Assembly (NCBI RefSeq): GCF_002926165.1
Contig: NZ_MAGP01000097.1
Span: 31,885-95,884, forward strand
Source of the DNA: Micromonospora chalcea
GTDB lineage: Bacteria > Actinomycetota > Actinomycetes > Mycobacteriales > Micromonosporaceae
Length of the DNA stretch: 64,000 bases
Reading direction: 5' to 3'
In this document: piece by piece, positions 15,259-24,366 of the stretch
Numbering within the stretch: position 1 is the first letter of the stretch
How the letters are laid out: each line of letters starts with the position of its first letter
Notes under the pieces: model-generated
Seen by the model: only the letters and a program-made list of their open reading frames with translations
Database searches by the model: none
Told to the model about the DNA's origin: nothing
Program-made: the position numbers and the translations under genes

Positions 15259-16533
15259 ATGACGACCTCCATCCCCATCGACCGGCGGCTCGCCGTGGAC
15301 GGCGGCCGGCCGGTCCGCCCGCCGGACCGCCCATGGCCACGCTGGCCGACCCCCGCGCCGGATGCCGCCGCCAACCTGTCCGCGGTGCTGACCGGCGGCC
15401 GGTGGGCGATCAGCAGCCCGTCCGTCGGCGACACCGTCCTGTTCGAGCGACGTTTCGCCGCCGACTTCGCCCGCTACGTCAGCACCCGCCACTGCGTGCC
15501 GGTCGACCACGGGTCCAGTGCCCTGGTGGTGGCCCTGGAGTCACTCGGCCTCGGCTACGGCGAGACGGTGCTCGTACCGGCGCTGACCTGGACCGCCTCC
15601 GCGACCGCCGCGCTGCGCGCCGGCCTGGTCCCGGTGCTCGTCGACGTCGACCGGGACACCGGCTGCGTCGGGCCGGACCACCTCGACCTGTCCGTGGACC
15701 CGCGGGCCGTGGTCGCCGTGCACTGGGCCTCCAACATGGCCGACGTGCCGGCGCTCGACGCGGTCACCCGGCCGCGCGGCATCTCCGTCGTGGAGGACTG
15801 CGCGCAGGCCCACGGCGCCACCTGGCAGGGCCGCCAGGCCGGCTCGCTCGGCCGGCTCGGCTGCTTCAGCTTCCAGCACGGCAAGGTCCTCACCTGCGGT
15901 GAGGGCGGGGCCGTGGTCACCGACGACGACACGCTCGCGCCGGTGCTCGAGGAGCTGCGGGCCGATTCGCGCCGCTACCGGGGCGACCGGACGCCGGCCG
16001 GCGAACTGGACCTGGAGGAGAGCGCCGGTGTGCAGGGCGCCAACTTCTGCCTGAGCGAGTTCTCCGCCGCCGTGGCCTGCGCGCAACTGGCCGTCCTGGA
16101 CGGCCAGCACGACGTGCGCAACCACAACTACCGGCTGCTCGGCGAGCTGCTGGACGGTGTCGACGGCGTACGGCTGCTGCAACCGGCGCCCGGGCAGACC
16201 CGCATCTCGATCTACGAGGGCACGATCGTCTTCGACGAGCTGCCGGCCGGCCTGGACAACGCCGCCGTGGCCGCCGCGCTCACCGCCGAGCTGGGCCGGC
16301 GGTTCTACTGCACCGACGAGCCGCTGCACCGCAGCCGCCTGCTGCAGCCGTGGACGAAGCCGCTGCTCGCGCCGCTGGCCGAGCGCTTCGCGGCGATCCA
16401 CCGGGAGCGCACGTACCCCAACACCGAGTGGCTCGCCGCACACACCGTCCAGACACACCACAGCACCTTCCTCGGCACCGAACAGGACATGGAGGACATC
16501 GCCGCCGCCGTCACCAAGGTGCTCACCCGCTGA
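15259..16533 (+). CDS. DegT/DnrJ/StrS aminotransferase, probable inosose aminotransferase
   Basis: A 424-aa PLP enzyme of the sugar/cyclitol aminotransferase family. The PLP lysine is K209 in FSFQHGKVLTCGEGGA, with VEDCAQAHG (the Asp that holds the pyridine nitrogen) about 25 residues before it and the DHGSSAL phosphate-binding loop near residue 82. StsC-type members aminate scyllo-inosose with glutamine as donor. Neighbouring inositol-phosphate synthase, inositol monophosphatase and Gfo/Idh dehydrogenase genes make an inosose the most likely substrate. AHBA-synthase-like or nucleotide-sugar substrates remain possible. The ATG at 15259 has AAGG 8 nt upstream; ATG at 15238 is an alternative. 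Confidence 0.85.
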   Translation: MTTSIPIDRRLAVDGGRPVRPPDRPWPRWPTPAPDAAANLSAVLTGGRWAISSPSVGDTVLFERRFAADFARYVSTRHCVPVDHGSSALVVALESLGLGYGETVLVPALTWTASATAALRAGLVPVLVDVDRDTGCVGPDHLDLSVDPRAVVAVHWASNMADVPALDAVTRPRGISVVEDCAQAHGATWQGRQAGSLGRLGCFSFQHGKVLTCGEGGAVVTDDDTLAPVLEELRADSRRYRGDRTPAGELDLEESAGVQGANFCLSEFSAAVACAQLAVLDGQHDVRNHNYRLLGELLDGVDGVRLLQPAPGQTRISIYEGTIVFDELPAGLDNAAVAAALTAELGRRFYCTDEPLHRSRLLQPWTKPLLAPLAERFAAIHRERTYPNTEWLAAHTVQTHHSTFLGTEQDMEDIAAAVTKVLTR

Positions 16534-16572
16534 ACCGCGCCGTCCCGGCGCACCCAGAGAAGGAGTCTTCCC

Positions 16573-17787
16573 GTGACCGTCACCCAACGCGAGACCTCGC
16601 ACGCCCCGTCCCCCGAAACGGACGCACCCGTCGGCGTGTGGCTCAACGGCGCCCGCGGTTCGGTCGCCACCACGGCGATCACCGGTCTGCTGGCGCTGCG
16701 CGCCGGCATGGCCGACTCGACCGGCTGCGTCACCGACACCGGCATGCTGCGCGACGCGCCGCTGGTGAGCTGGACCGACCTGGTGGTCGGCGGGCACGAC
16801 ATCGTCGACACGCCGCTGGAGAAGAAGGCCGAGTCGCTCGTCGACTCCGGTGTCATCCCGGCGCCGGTGCTGGCCGCCGTGCGGGGCAGCCTGCCCGAGG
16901 TCGAGCAGAACCTGCGCACCGGCTACGACGCGCGTACCGAGACCGGACCGCTGGCCGAGGTGGTCGACCGGCTGGCCGGCGACATCGAGGAGTTCCGCGC
17001 CCGCCACGGGCTGTCCCGGGTCGTCGTCATCAACGTGTCCTCCACCGAGCCGCCGGCCGACCACCGGCCCGAGCACGACGACCTGGACGCGCTGACCCGC
17101 GCCCTGGCCGACCCGGACGACAAGGCGCTGCCGGCCAGCTCGGTGGTCGCGTACGCGGCGTTCCGGGCCGGCTGCGGCTTCGTCGACTTCACCCCGTCCA
17201 CCGGCGCCCGGCTGCCCGCGCTGGAGATGCTGGCGCAGCGGGAGCGGGTGCCGTTCGCCGGCTCCGACGGCAAGACCGGGGAGACGCTGCTGCGTACCGC
17301 CCTGGCGCCGATGTTCACCAGCCGCGCCCTGCACGTGCTCTCCTGGGCCGGGGTGAACCTGCTCGGCGGCGGTGACGGGGCGACGCTGGAGGACCCGCGC
17401 AACGCCCGCAGCAAGCTCAGCTCGAAGTCGGGCGTGCTGCCCGCGCTGCTCGGTGAGGACGTCACCGCCCCGCTGCACATCGACAACGTGCCGGACCTCG
17501 GCGACCACAAGACCGCCTGGGACCACGTCTCGTTCGAGGGCTTCCTCGGCGTCCGGATGTCCATGCAGCTCACCTGGAGCGGGGTGGACTCCACGCTGGC
17601 CGCCCCGCTGGTGCTCGACCTGGCCCCGCTGACCGCCGCGGCGCACCGCGCCGGGCACGTCGGCCCGATCGAGGAGCTGGGGTTCTTCTTCAAGGACCCG
17701 ATCGGCACCGACGAGCACGCGCTGGCCGAGCAGGCGCAGGCGCTCGCCAGCTGGGCCAACGGGCTGGACGGCCGCGGCGACAGCTGA
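16573..17787 (+). CDS. myo-inositol-1(3)-phosphate synthase
   Basis: A 404-aa NAD-dependent isomerase converting glucose-6-phosphate to inositol phosphate. Seen in the sequence: the nucleotide loop GVWLNGARGSVATTA (residues ~21-35), VVVINVSSTEPP, then PFAGSDGKTGETLLRT, the catalytic lysine-containing motif, and a late HISFEGFLG-like segment (VSFEGFLGVRMS). Actinobacteria also carry a housekeeping copy for mycothiol and phosphatidylinositol, so a cluster-borne copy points to dedicated cyclitol supply, as in hygromycin A. The GTG start has AAGGAG 7 nt upstream. Confidence 0.93.
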   Translation: MTVTQRETSHAPSPETDAPVGVWLNGARGSVATTAITGLLALRAGMADSTGCVTDTGMLRDAPLVSWTDLVVGGHDIVDTPLEKKAESLVDSGVIPAPVLAAVRGSLPEVEQNLRTGYDARTETGPLAEVVDRLAGDIEEFRARHGLSRVVVINVSSTEPPADHRPEHDDLDALTRALADPDDKALPASSVVAYAAFRAGCGFVDFTPSTGARLPALEMLAQRERVPFAGSDGKTGETLLRTALAPMFTSRALHVLSWAGVNLLGGGDGATLEDPRNARSKLSSKSGVLPALLGEDVTAPLHIDNVPDLGDHKTAWDHVSFEGFLGVRMSMQLTWSGVDSTLAAPLVLDLAPLTAAAHRAGHVGPIEELGFFFKDPIGTDEHALAEQAQALASWANGLDGRGDS

Positions 17788-17863
17788 CCTTCGTACCGGC
17801 CGCCGGCGCGGCGACTCCCGCGCCGGCGGCCCCGCCCCACGTATCCGCATCGAGGAGCCTCCC

Positions 17864-19108
17864 ATGTCCCCACACGTCCCGAACGCGCCGGACCGGCCGA
17901 GCACGGATCCGGTGTGGACGCCGATCCTGACCGGTCTGCACGCGACCGCGCTGGACTGTCTCCAGACGAGCTTCGCTCTGCTCGCCGACTACGCGAACGG
18001 GTCCGGCAGCCATCTCGCCCTCGGCGCCCGGTACGGGTTCCGCACCCGGGATCAGGACGCTCTGATCTCCGTCGAGGCGACCTCGGACGACCGGGCCGCC
18101 GAAGCGGTCGACCTGCTGGGCCTGCGCGTCGAGGGCCGGTGGATGCAGCTCGACGGCCCGCAGGTCCGCCGGCTGTGCGCGCCCGGCCAGCCGCTCTACG
18201 TCACCGCCGACGCGTACGACCTGCCGTGGTGTCCCTACCACCGGCACGAGCACATGCGGCACAGCTTCCTCGCCACCGAGGCCGGGCCGGATCAGGTCAC
18301 AGTGGTCGACGCGTACCACAACGACACCGCCTGGGGCCCCGCGCGGCCCGGCGTGTGGCGGCTGCCCACCGCCGCGTTCGACGCGGCGCTGGCCGGCGGC
18401 GCGCACACGCTGGCGGTGACGGCGCACCCGGCGCCGGCGATCGACGTGCCCGCCATGCTCGCCGGCAACGCCGCCCGGGCTCGCCAGGCCCGCCCGGAGA
18501 TCGCCCGCTACCTGGACCGCACCGGCGCCGCCCTGGACACCGTGTCCGGGCTGCACCGCTTCGTGCTCGACGTCTGGCTGTTGGCCCGCGCCCGCGACCT
18601 GCACGAACGCTGGCTCGCGGCGGTCGCGCCCGAGGCCGCCGCCGCGCTGGCCGGGCAGACAGCCCGCTGGCAGCAGCTCGCCACGCGCAGCTACGTGGCG
18701 CTGCGGCGGGCCCAGGCGGGCCGGCCGGCCGCGCCGGAACTGGCGGACGCGCTCGGCGAGCTGATCTCCGACCACCTCGACGCGCTGGAGTCGATCGCCG
18801 AACCGGCCGCCACGCCCGGCCACGACGCCGTACCGCCCGCGCCGGACCCGGCAGGTGGGGAGGGCGTACGCGCCGCGGTGCTCGGCGCGCTCGGCGAAAC
18901 CCTGGACCTGGACGGCTCGACGCTGCGCACCACCGACGTGCTCCGGGAGCTTCCCGGCTTCGACTCGTTCCGGCTGGTGGACGTCATCGACCGGGTCGAG
19001 CGGCGGCTCGGCGTCGAGGTTCCGGCCACCGCGCTCTCCGCGGCCGACCTGCGCGACGTCGGCTCCCTGTGCGCCATGTTCGGCGCCGCCACCGGAGGTG
19101 CCCGATGA
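17864..19108 (+). CDS. BtrH-like acyltransferase fused to an acyl carrier protein
   Basis: A 414-aa two-domain protein. Residues ~20-200 resemble the butirosin BtrH N-terminal (C39-peptidase-like) domain, which transfers an acyl group from a carrier protein to an amine. Candidate catalytic residues are C32 (ALDCLQTS), H133 (RHSFLAT) and D149 (VTVVDAYHN), with AYDLPWCPYH between them. Residues ~335-410 form a carrier domain with the pantetheine serine S368 in PGFDSFRLVDVI. The middle (~215-315) is Ala/Arg-rich helix. Carriage of both acyltransferase and carrier on one chain suggests direct hand-off of the side chain. Its stop overlaps the next start (ATGA). BtrH similarity is by eye. Confidence 0.72.
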   Translation: MSPHVPNAPDRPSTDPVWTPILTGLHATALDCLQTSFALLADYANGSGSHLALGARYGFRTRDQDALISVEATSDDRAAEAVDLLGLRVEGRWMQLDGPQVRRLCAPGQPLYVTADAYDLPWCPYHRHEHMRHSFLATEAGPDQVTVVDAYHNDTAWGPARPGVWRLPTAAFDAALAGGAHTLAVTAHPAPAIDVPAMLAGNAARARQARPEIARYLDRTGAALDTVSGLHRFVLDVWLLARARDLHERWLAAVAPEAAAALAGQTARWQQLATRSYVALRRAQAGRPAAPELADALGELISDHLDALESIAEPAATPGHDAVPPAPDPAGGEGVRAAVLGALGETLDLDGSTLRTTDVLRELPGFDSFRLVDVIDRVERRLGVEVPATALSAADLRDVGSLCAMFGAATGGAR

Positions 19109-20604
19109 GTGCCGAGCTGCTGCACGACCTGCTGGACCGCACCGCCGACGCGCGCCCCGACGCGCCCGCCGCCGGGGACGGGACCGTCGAGCGCACGTAC
19201 CGTCAGGTGCGGGCCGACAGTCTGCGCCTGGCCGGCTGGCTGCGCGGGCAGGGCGTCCGGCGCGGCGACCGGGTGCTGGTGGCGCTGCCCGCCGACGCGA
19301 CGCTGCCGGCGCTGCTGTACGCGGTCGCCCGTACCGGCGCGGTCTTCGTCGTTCTCCGGACGCCGGCCCCCGAGGTCGCCCTCGCCCACGTGCTGGACGA
19401 CGCCGAACCGGTCCTGGTCCTCACCGACGACCCGGTCCTGACCGGCCTGTCCCGCGCCCGCGGCGTCCCGGTGCGAGGCGCGGCCGAGGCGCGGCACGCC
19501 GCGTCCGCCACGGCGATCGGCGACGCGCCCACCGGCCCGGCCCCGCTCGCCGTCGACCCGGTCTGCCTGATCTACACCTCCGGCAGCACCGGCATGCCCA
19601 AGGCCGTGGTCTCCACGCACGCCCAGGTCACGTTCGCCGTCCGGGCGATCCAGTCGGAGCTGCGCTACCGGCCCGACGACGTGGTGCACGTCCTGCTGCC
19701 GCCGTCGTTCGACTACGGCCTCTACCAGATCTTCCTCAGCACCGTCGCCGGCGCCAAGCTGCGCCTGGGCGACAGCGCGGAGACCGGTGGCCGCCTGCTG
19801 GTGAGCCTGGTCGAGTCCGGCGCCACGGTGCTGCCCTGCGTGCCGTCGCTGGCGATCAACCTGCTGCGGCTGCTCGGCCGCGCGGGCGCGCCGCGCCCGC
19901 CGCTGCGCCTGCTCACCAACACCGGCGCCACCATGCCCCCGGAGGTGCTGGCCGGCCTGCGCCGGCTGCTGCCCGGCCTGAGCGTCCAGCTCATGTTCGG
20001 CCTCACCGAGTGCAAACGCGCGGCGATCATGCCGCCGGACGCCGACCTGCGCCGGCCCGGCGCCTGCGGGCGGGCGCTGCCCGGCACCGAGATCTTCACA
20101 GTGGACGCCGAGGGGCGGCGTCAACCACCGGGCGTTCCCGGCGAGCTGGTGGTACGCGGCCCACACGTGATGGCCGGCTACTGGCGGCGGCCCGAGCTGA
20201 CCGCCCAGCGGTTCCGCCGCGTACACGGGCTCTTCCCGCAGCTGCACACCGGCGACCACGGCCACGTGGACGACGACGGGTACGTCCACTTCGCCGGCCG
20301 GCGCGACGACGTCTACAAGGAGAAGGGCACCCGGGTCAGCGCCACCGAGGTGGAGGCCGCCGCGTACCGGGTCGACGGCGTGGCCGCGGCCGGGGTGCTG
20401 CCGCCGGCCGACGGCCACGACGGCGCGACGCTGTTCGTGGTGGCCGCGCTCACCCCCGCCGACGTGCTGCGCCGGCTACGGGAGCAGCTGGAGGAGATGA
20501 AGGTGCCGGCGCGCTGCGTCGTGCTGCCCGACCTGCCGCTCACCGGCAACGGCAAGGTGGACCGGCGGGCGCTGGCCCGGCTGGCGGGTGAGCACGATGG
20601 CTGA
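19105..20604 (+). CDS. AMP-forming acyl/aminoacyl ligase
   Basis: A 499-aa ANL-superfamily enzyme that would adenylate a carboxylate and load it on a carrier protein. Motifs: IYTSGSTGMPKA (about residues 155-166), FGLTECKRAA in place of YGPTE, the LHTGDHGHVDDDG loop and the C-terminal LTGNGKVDRR lysine. The substrate pocket segment is SFDYGLYQIF, a form seen in ligases paired with LysA-like decarboxylases rather than in standard NRPS A domains (which read FDxSV). Ligase, decarboxylase and ACP genes follow one another with overlaps, so they probably act on the same acyl group. The substrate is not predictable by eye. Confidence 0.85.
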   Translation: MSAELLHDLLDRTADARPDAPAAGDGTVERTYRQVRADSLRLAGWLRGQGVRRGDRVLVALPADATLPALLYAVARTGAVFVVLRTPAPEVALAHVLDDAEPVLVLTDDPVLTGLSRARGVPVRGAAEARHAASATAIGDAPTGPAPLAVDPVCLIYTSGSTGMPKAVVSTHAQVTFAVRAIQSELRYRPDDVVHVLLPPSFDYGLYQIFLSTVAGAKLRLGDSAETGGRLLVSLVESGATVLPCVPSLAINLLRLLGRAGAPRPPLRLLTNTGATMPPEVLAGLRRLLPGLSVQLMFGLTECKRAAIMPPDADLRRPGACGRALPGTEIFTVDAEGRRQPPGVPGELVVRGPHVMAGYWRRPELTAQRFRRVHGLFPQLHTGDHGHVDDDGYVHFAGRRDDVYKEKGTRVSATEVEAAAYRVDGVAAAGVLPPADGHDGATLFVVAALTPADVLRRLREQLEEMKVPARCVVLPDLPLTGNGKVDRRALARLAGEHDG

Positions 20605-21844
20605 CCTGCCCTTCGACACCCCGGCCTACCGCTACGACCTGGCCCGGGTACGCGCCAGCCACGCCGCCCTGGTCGCCGCGCTGCCCGCGCCGAGCCGGCT
20701 GTTCTACTCGCTCAAGGCCAACCCGCACCCGGCACTGGTCGCGGCGCTGCACACCGCCGGCTGCGACGCGGAGATCTGCTCGCCGGGCGAGCTGGCCGCG
20801 GCGCTGCGGGCCGGCGTGCCGGGCGAGCGCATGCTCTACACCGGACCGGGCAAGCGCGACGCCGAGGTGACCGAGGCGGTGCGTGCCGGCGTCCGCTGGT
20901 TCTCCGTCGACTCGCCCGAGGGCCTGGACCAGGCCGACCGGATCGCCGCCGCGCACGGCGTCGAACTGCGCTGCCTGCTGCGGGTCAACGACCGGGTGCC
21001 CAACCCGGGTCAGGGGCTCACCATGACCGGCGTCGCGTCCCAGTTCGGCGCCGACGCCGACTGGATCGAGCGGGAACCGCACCGGTTCCGCTCCCGCCCG
21101 TCGGCCCCGGTACGCGGGTTCCACCTCTACACCGGCAGCAACGTCGACTCGGTGGACGCGCTGGTGTCCCAGTTCACCGCCGCGGCGCGTACCGCCCGGC
21201 GGTTGCGGGACCTGCTCGGCATCGACCTGACCCTGCTCGACCTCGGCGGCGGCTTCGGCGCGCCGTTCGCCCGGCCCGGCCACAACGCGGACCTGACCGG
21301 CCTCGCCGACCGGGTCGGCCCGGCCCTGGACGGGCTCTTCCCCGGCTGGCGCGACGGCGCGCCCACGGTGGCCTTCGAGTCGGGACGGTTCCTCACCGCC
21401 ACCGCCGGCACGCTGCTGACCCGGGTGCTGGACGTCAAGCGGTCGCAGGGCACGCCGGTGGTGGTGCTGGAGTCCGGCATCAACCACCTCGGCGGGATGT
21501 CCGGCCTGCGCCGGCTGCCGCCGCTCGTGCCCGCCCTGCACGCCGCTGACGACCGCGACGGCGCGCCACTGGAGGCCGCGATCGTCGCCGGGCCGCTGTG
21601 CACGCCGCTGGACACCTGGGCCCGAGCCGCGAGCCTGCCCGACGTACGGCCCGGCGACGTGCTCGCCGTGCCGAACGTCGGGGCGTACGGGCTCTCGGCG
21701 AGCCTGCTGGCCTTCCTCGGCCACCCGGCGCCGGTCGAGGTCGTCTGCGACGGCGACCGCGTCGTCGAGACGTCCCGGCTGACCCTGACACGGCACCCGG
21801 TCGACGCGCCGGGAGCCACTGACGAACCACGAGAAGAAAGGTGA
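20597..21844 (+). CDS. LysA-fold PLP decarboxylase (BtrK-like, possibly acting on ACP-bound substrate)
   Basis: A 415-aa fold-type III PLP decarboxylase. The PLP lysine is K40 in FYSLKANPHP, the phosphate loop is LDLGGGFGAPF (~215), ESGRF replaces the EPGR motif, and C335 in GPLCTPLD is the usual active-site cysteine from the partner subunit. Housekeeping LysA decarboxylates diaminopimelate, but this gene sits between a carboxylate ligase and a carrier protein. In butirosin synthesis BtrK of this family decarboxylates a glutamyl group held on the ACP BtrI, and the same ligase-decarboxylase-ACP trio occurs beside exosortase A genes. ATG 20597 is preferred; GTG 20588 is possible. Confidence 0.85.
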   Translation: MADLPFDTPAYRYDLARVRASHAALVAALPAPSRLFYSLKANPHPALVAALHTAGCDAEICSPGELAAALRAGVPGERMLYTGPGKRDAEVTEAVRAGVRWFSVDSPEGLDQADRIAAAHGVELRCLLRVNDRVPNPGQGLTMTGVASQFGADADWIEREPHRFRSRPSAPVRGFHLYTGSNVDSVDALVSQFTAAARTARRLRDLLGIDLTLLDLGGGFGAPFARPGHNADLTGLADRVGPALDGLFPGWRDGAPTVAFESGRFLTATAGTLLTRVLDVKRSQGTPVVVLESGINHLGGMSGLRRLPPLVPALHAADDRDGAPLEAAIVAGPLCTPLDTWARAASLPDVRPGDVLAVPNVGAYGLSASLLAFLGHPAPVEVVCDGDRVVETSRLTLTRHPVDAPGATDEPREER

Positions 21845-21848
21845 CGTC

Positions 21849-22103
21849 ATGAACACCGAATTCACCGAGCTGCTCCGGCCGTTCCTCAAGTTCGCCGGCC
21901 CGGAGGAGATCACCGAGGACGCCCGGCTGCGCGACCTCGGCCTGGACTCCATGCGCGAGATCGAGCTGCTGTTCGCCATCGAGGAGACGTTCGGGGTCGC
22001 CGTGCCCGACGACAAGCTGGTCGACTCCACGTTCGCCACCGCCGGCGGGCTGTGGGGCGTGGTCGAGGAGCTGCGCACACCGGTCGGCGGTGGTTCCCGA
22101 TGA
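21849..22103 (+). CDS. free-standing acyl carrier protein
   Basis: An 84-aa acidic carrier protein. The phosphopantetheine serine is S34 in DLGLDSMREIELLF, with the second helix AIEETFGVAVPDD following, a classic ACP pattern. It lies 4 nt after the decarboxylase and its stop overlaps the start of the first flavoprotein gene. It is the likely platform on which the activated amino acid is decarboxylated and oxidised before transfer to the BtrH-like or condensation enzyme. Confidence 0.93.
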   Translation: MNTEFTELLRPFLKFAGPEEITEDARLRDLGLDSMREIELLFAIEETFGVAVPDDKLVDSTFATAGGLWGVVEELRTPVGGGSR

Positions 22104-23260
22104 CGGCCGTCGCCGGGTACGCCCCGGCCGTCGAGACCGTCGCCGAGATCGCGGCGGAGCACGCCCGCCAGGCCGACGAGACCGCGGCCTTCCCCACCGA
22201 GGCGCTGGCCGCCATGCGTCGTAGCGGGCTGCTGGGGCTGCTGGTCCCCGAAGCCGAGGGCGGCGCCGGCGGGACGCTGCCGGACCTGGTCGACGTCACG
22301 CTGGCGCTGGGCCGGGTGGACATGTCGGTGGCGATGGTCTTCGCCATGCACTGCCAGCAGGTCGCCGCGATCACCGCGTACGGCGGGGAGAAGCTGCGCG
22401 CCGAGGTGCTGCCGTCGGTGGCCCGGGGCGAGCGGTATCTCGGCTCGGTCACCACCGAGGCCGGCAAGGGCGGTCACCTGCTGACCGCAGAGTCGGCGCT
22501 GGAGCACGACGGCGAGATGCTGCGCGTCGACCGGCAGGCCCCGATCGTCACCGGCGGCCCGTACGCGGACGCCTTCCTGATCACCACCCGCGCCCCGGGC
22601 GCCGGCTCGGCGGCCCAGGTGGACCTGGTCTACGCCGACCGGGACCAGGTGGAGGTCGAGGTGACCGGCGGGTGGCGCCCGCTGGGCATGCGGGCCACGC
22701 ACAGCGTCCCGATGCGGCTGCGCGGCGCGGTGCCGCAGTGGCAGGTGATCGGCGAACACGGTGGGTTCCGGGAGATCGCCACCACTGTCTTCGCGCCGCT
22801 GGCGCACGTCGGCTGGGCGGCGGCCTGGATCGGGGCGGCGGCCGGCGCGTACGCCCGGGTGCTGCGGCACGCCCGCAGCGAGGCGGGACGGCGGCAGTTC
22901 GCCCCCTCCTCCGAGCTGGTGCTGCTGCGGCTGGCCGGGATCCGGGCCCGGCTGGACGCGGCGCACGCGCTGCTGCGGCACACGGTCTCGGTGGTCACCG
23001 ACGCGCCGGACATGTCGGCGGCGCCGGTGCAGATGCTGCTCAACACGCTGAAGATCCGCGCGGCCGAGGAGTCCTTCGCCGCCGCGCACGAACTGGTCGA
23101 GCTGGCGGGCCTGCGCCACGGGTACCTGACCGACTCGCCGCTGGCGCTGGAGCGCACGTTCCGGGATCTGCGCTCGGCCTCCCTGAACTACGCGAACGAC
23201 CGGCTGCGCCTGGCGAACGGGGCGCTGTCACTGCGCGACCCGGGGGTGCGTCTTGCCTGA
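22100..23260 (+). CDS. acyl-CoA-dehydrogenase-fold flavoprotein 1
   Basis: A 386-aa acyl-CoA dehydrogenase-like protein: helical N-domain with PTEALAAMRRSGLLGLLVPEAEGG, beta-domain with YLGSVTTEAGKGG, and C-terminal four-helix domain. Near the end, LERTFRDLRSASLNYAND occupies the place where true dehydrogenases carry YEGT with the catalytic base, and no Glu is found there. Relatives lacking that Glu include flavin-dependent monooxygenases supplied by a separate reductase, and a flavin reductase is encoded 2.6 kb downstream. It may oxidise the ACP-bound acyl group. Dehydrogenation remains possible with a base elsewhere. Confidence 0.82.
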   Translation: MTAVAGYAPAVETVAEIAAEHARQADETAAFPTEALAAMRRSGLLGLLVPEAEGGAGGTLPDLVDVTLALGRVDMSVAMVFAMHCQQVAAITAYGGEKLRAEVLPSVARGERYLGSVTTEAGKGGHLLTAESALEHDGEMLRVDRQAPIVTGGPYADAFLITTRAPGAGSAAQVDLVYADRDQVEVEVTGGWRPLGMRATHSVPMRLRGAVPQWQVIGEHGGFREIATTVFAPLAHVGWAAAWIGAAAGAYARVLRHARSEAGRRQFAPSSELVLLRLAGIRARLDAAHALLRHTVSVVTDAPDMSAAPVQMLLNTLKIRAAEESFAAAHELVELAGLRHGYLTDSPLALERTFRDLRSASLNYANDRLRLANGALSLRDPGVRLA

Positions 23261-24365
23261 GCCGAGGGCGACGCCGACGCCGGCCGGGGAGCACGCCGCC
23301 CCGGTGGGCGCCGCGCTGTCCGGAGTGGACCCCACCGACCCGGGTGCGGTGTGGCGCGCGCTGGGCGCCGCCGGGATCATCGAGGCGCTCTACCCCGACG
23401 GCGTCCAGCCCGACCCCCGGCGGCTGTCGGCCCTGCTCACCGAGCTGGACGCCGGCTGCCCGCTCGGCGTGACGCTGTCGGTCTGCGTCCAGGTCGCCAC
23501 GGTGCTGCCGCTGCTGGCCGGCGCGACCGGGCCGGCCGAGCGCGCGCGACGCGGGATGCTGCGCGGCGAGACCGTGGTGGCGCTGGCCGTCACCGACGCC
23601 GCCGGGTCCGGATCGGACCTGCTCGACGCCACGACCCGGGTGAAGCTGGGCGACGACGGCGCCGTCCTGGACGGTGGCAAGGACTGGATCACCAACGCGA
23701 CGAGCTGCGACGCGGCGCTGGTGCTGGCCCGGCACCGCGAGGCGCGGCACTTCACCAGCTTCTGCTGGGTGCTGGCGCCGGCCGACGCGCCCGGCGTGAC
23801 AGTCGGATCCGCCGGCCGGGCGTTCGCCGGGTCCGGCGTGGGCCACCTGCGCTTCGCCGGCGTGGCGCTGCCCCCGGACGCCGTACTGGGCCGCCCCGGC
23901 CGGGCGCTGGCCGGGTTCGCCCGGCAGGTCGGCGTCGAACGGGTCGCCGGGGCGCTGTGGGCCCGGGCGATGTGCCACCGGATGCTGGCGGGCCTGCGCG
24001 ACTGGCTGCGGCGTCGGCCGGCCGGGGCGGGCACGCTGTGGGACCGCCCGGCGGTCCGCGAGCGGTACGCCCGGTGCCTGGTCGCCACGCACCAGCTCGA
24101 CGCGCTGTGCGCGCCGCTGCTGGACGCGCCGGCGGCCGTCCCGTCCGCGGTCACCGGGATGCTGCTGAAGGTCAGCGCCGCCGAGACCGTGGACCGGGTC
24201 GCCGCCGAGGCGGTGCGCCTGCGCGGCGCGGACGCGTTCCGCGACGGCGGGGAGGCGCAGCTGCGCACCGAGGCGGCCATGTTCGGCATCGCCGGTGGAG
24301 CAACCGGAGCGATGCTCGCCGGCATCGCCGACCACGCCGACGAGCTGGCCGGCGCGGTGACCTGA
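23253..24365 (+). CDS. acyl-CoA-dehydrogenase-fold flavoprotein 2
   Basis: A 370-aa second member of the same fold, diverged from its neighbour. TDAAGSGSDL corresponds to the FAD/substrate loop and DGGKDWITNATSCDAALVL is the conserved KxWITNA segment. The C-terminal helices end GGATGAMLAGIADHADELAG and the usual catalytic Glu position is not recognisable. Tandem acyl-CoA-dehydrogenase pairs sometimes form heterotetramers with one inactive partner, so the two flavoproteins may act together. The TTG at 23253 is chosen since it overlaps the previous stop by 8 nt and follows a GGGGG stretch. A hairpin lies just after the stop. Confidence 0.8.
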   Translation: MPEPRATPTPAGEHAAPVGAALSGVDPTDPGAVWRALGAAGIIEALYPDGVQPDPRRLSALLTELDAGCPLGVTLSVCVQVATVLPLLAGATGPAERARRGMLRGETVVALAVTDAAGSGSDLLDATTRVKLGDDGAVLDGGKDWITNATSCDAALVLARHREARHFTSFCWVLAPADAPGVTVGSAGRAFAGSGVGHLRFAGVALPPDAVLGRPGRALAGFARQVGVERVAGALWARAMCHRMLAGLRDWLRRRPAGAGTLWDRPAVRERYARCLVATHQLDALCAPLLDAPAAVPSAVTGMLLKVSAAETVDRVAAEAVRLRGADAFRDGGEAQLRTEAAMFGIAGGATGAMLAGIADHADELAGAVT

Positions 24366-24366
24366 G

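Noticed and set aside
20597..21844. Housekeeping lysA (diaminopimelate decarboxylase)
   Set aside because: The gene overlaps a carboxylate ligase and is 4 nt from an ACP gene inside a biosynthetic run, which argues against a primary-metabolism role, although the fold is the same.
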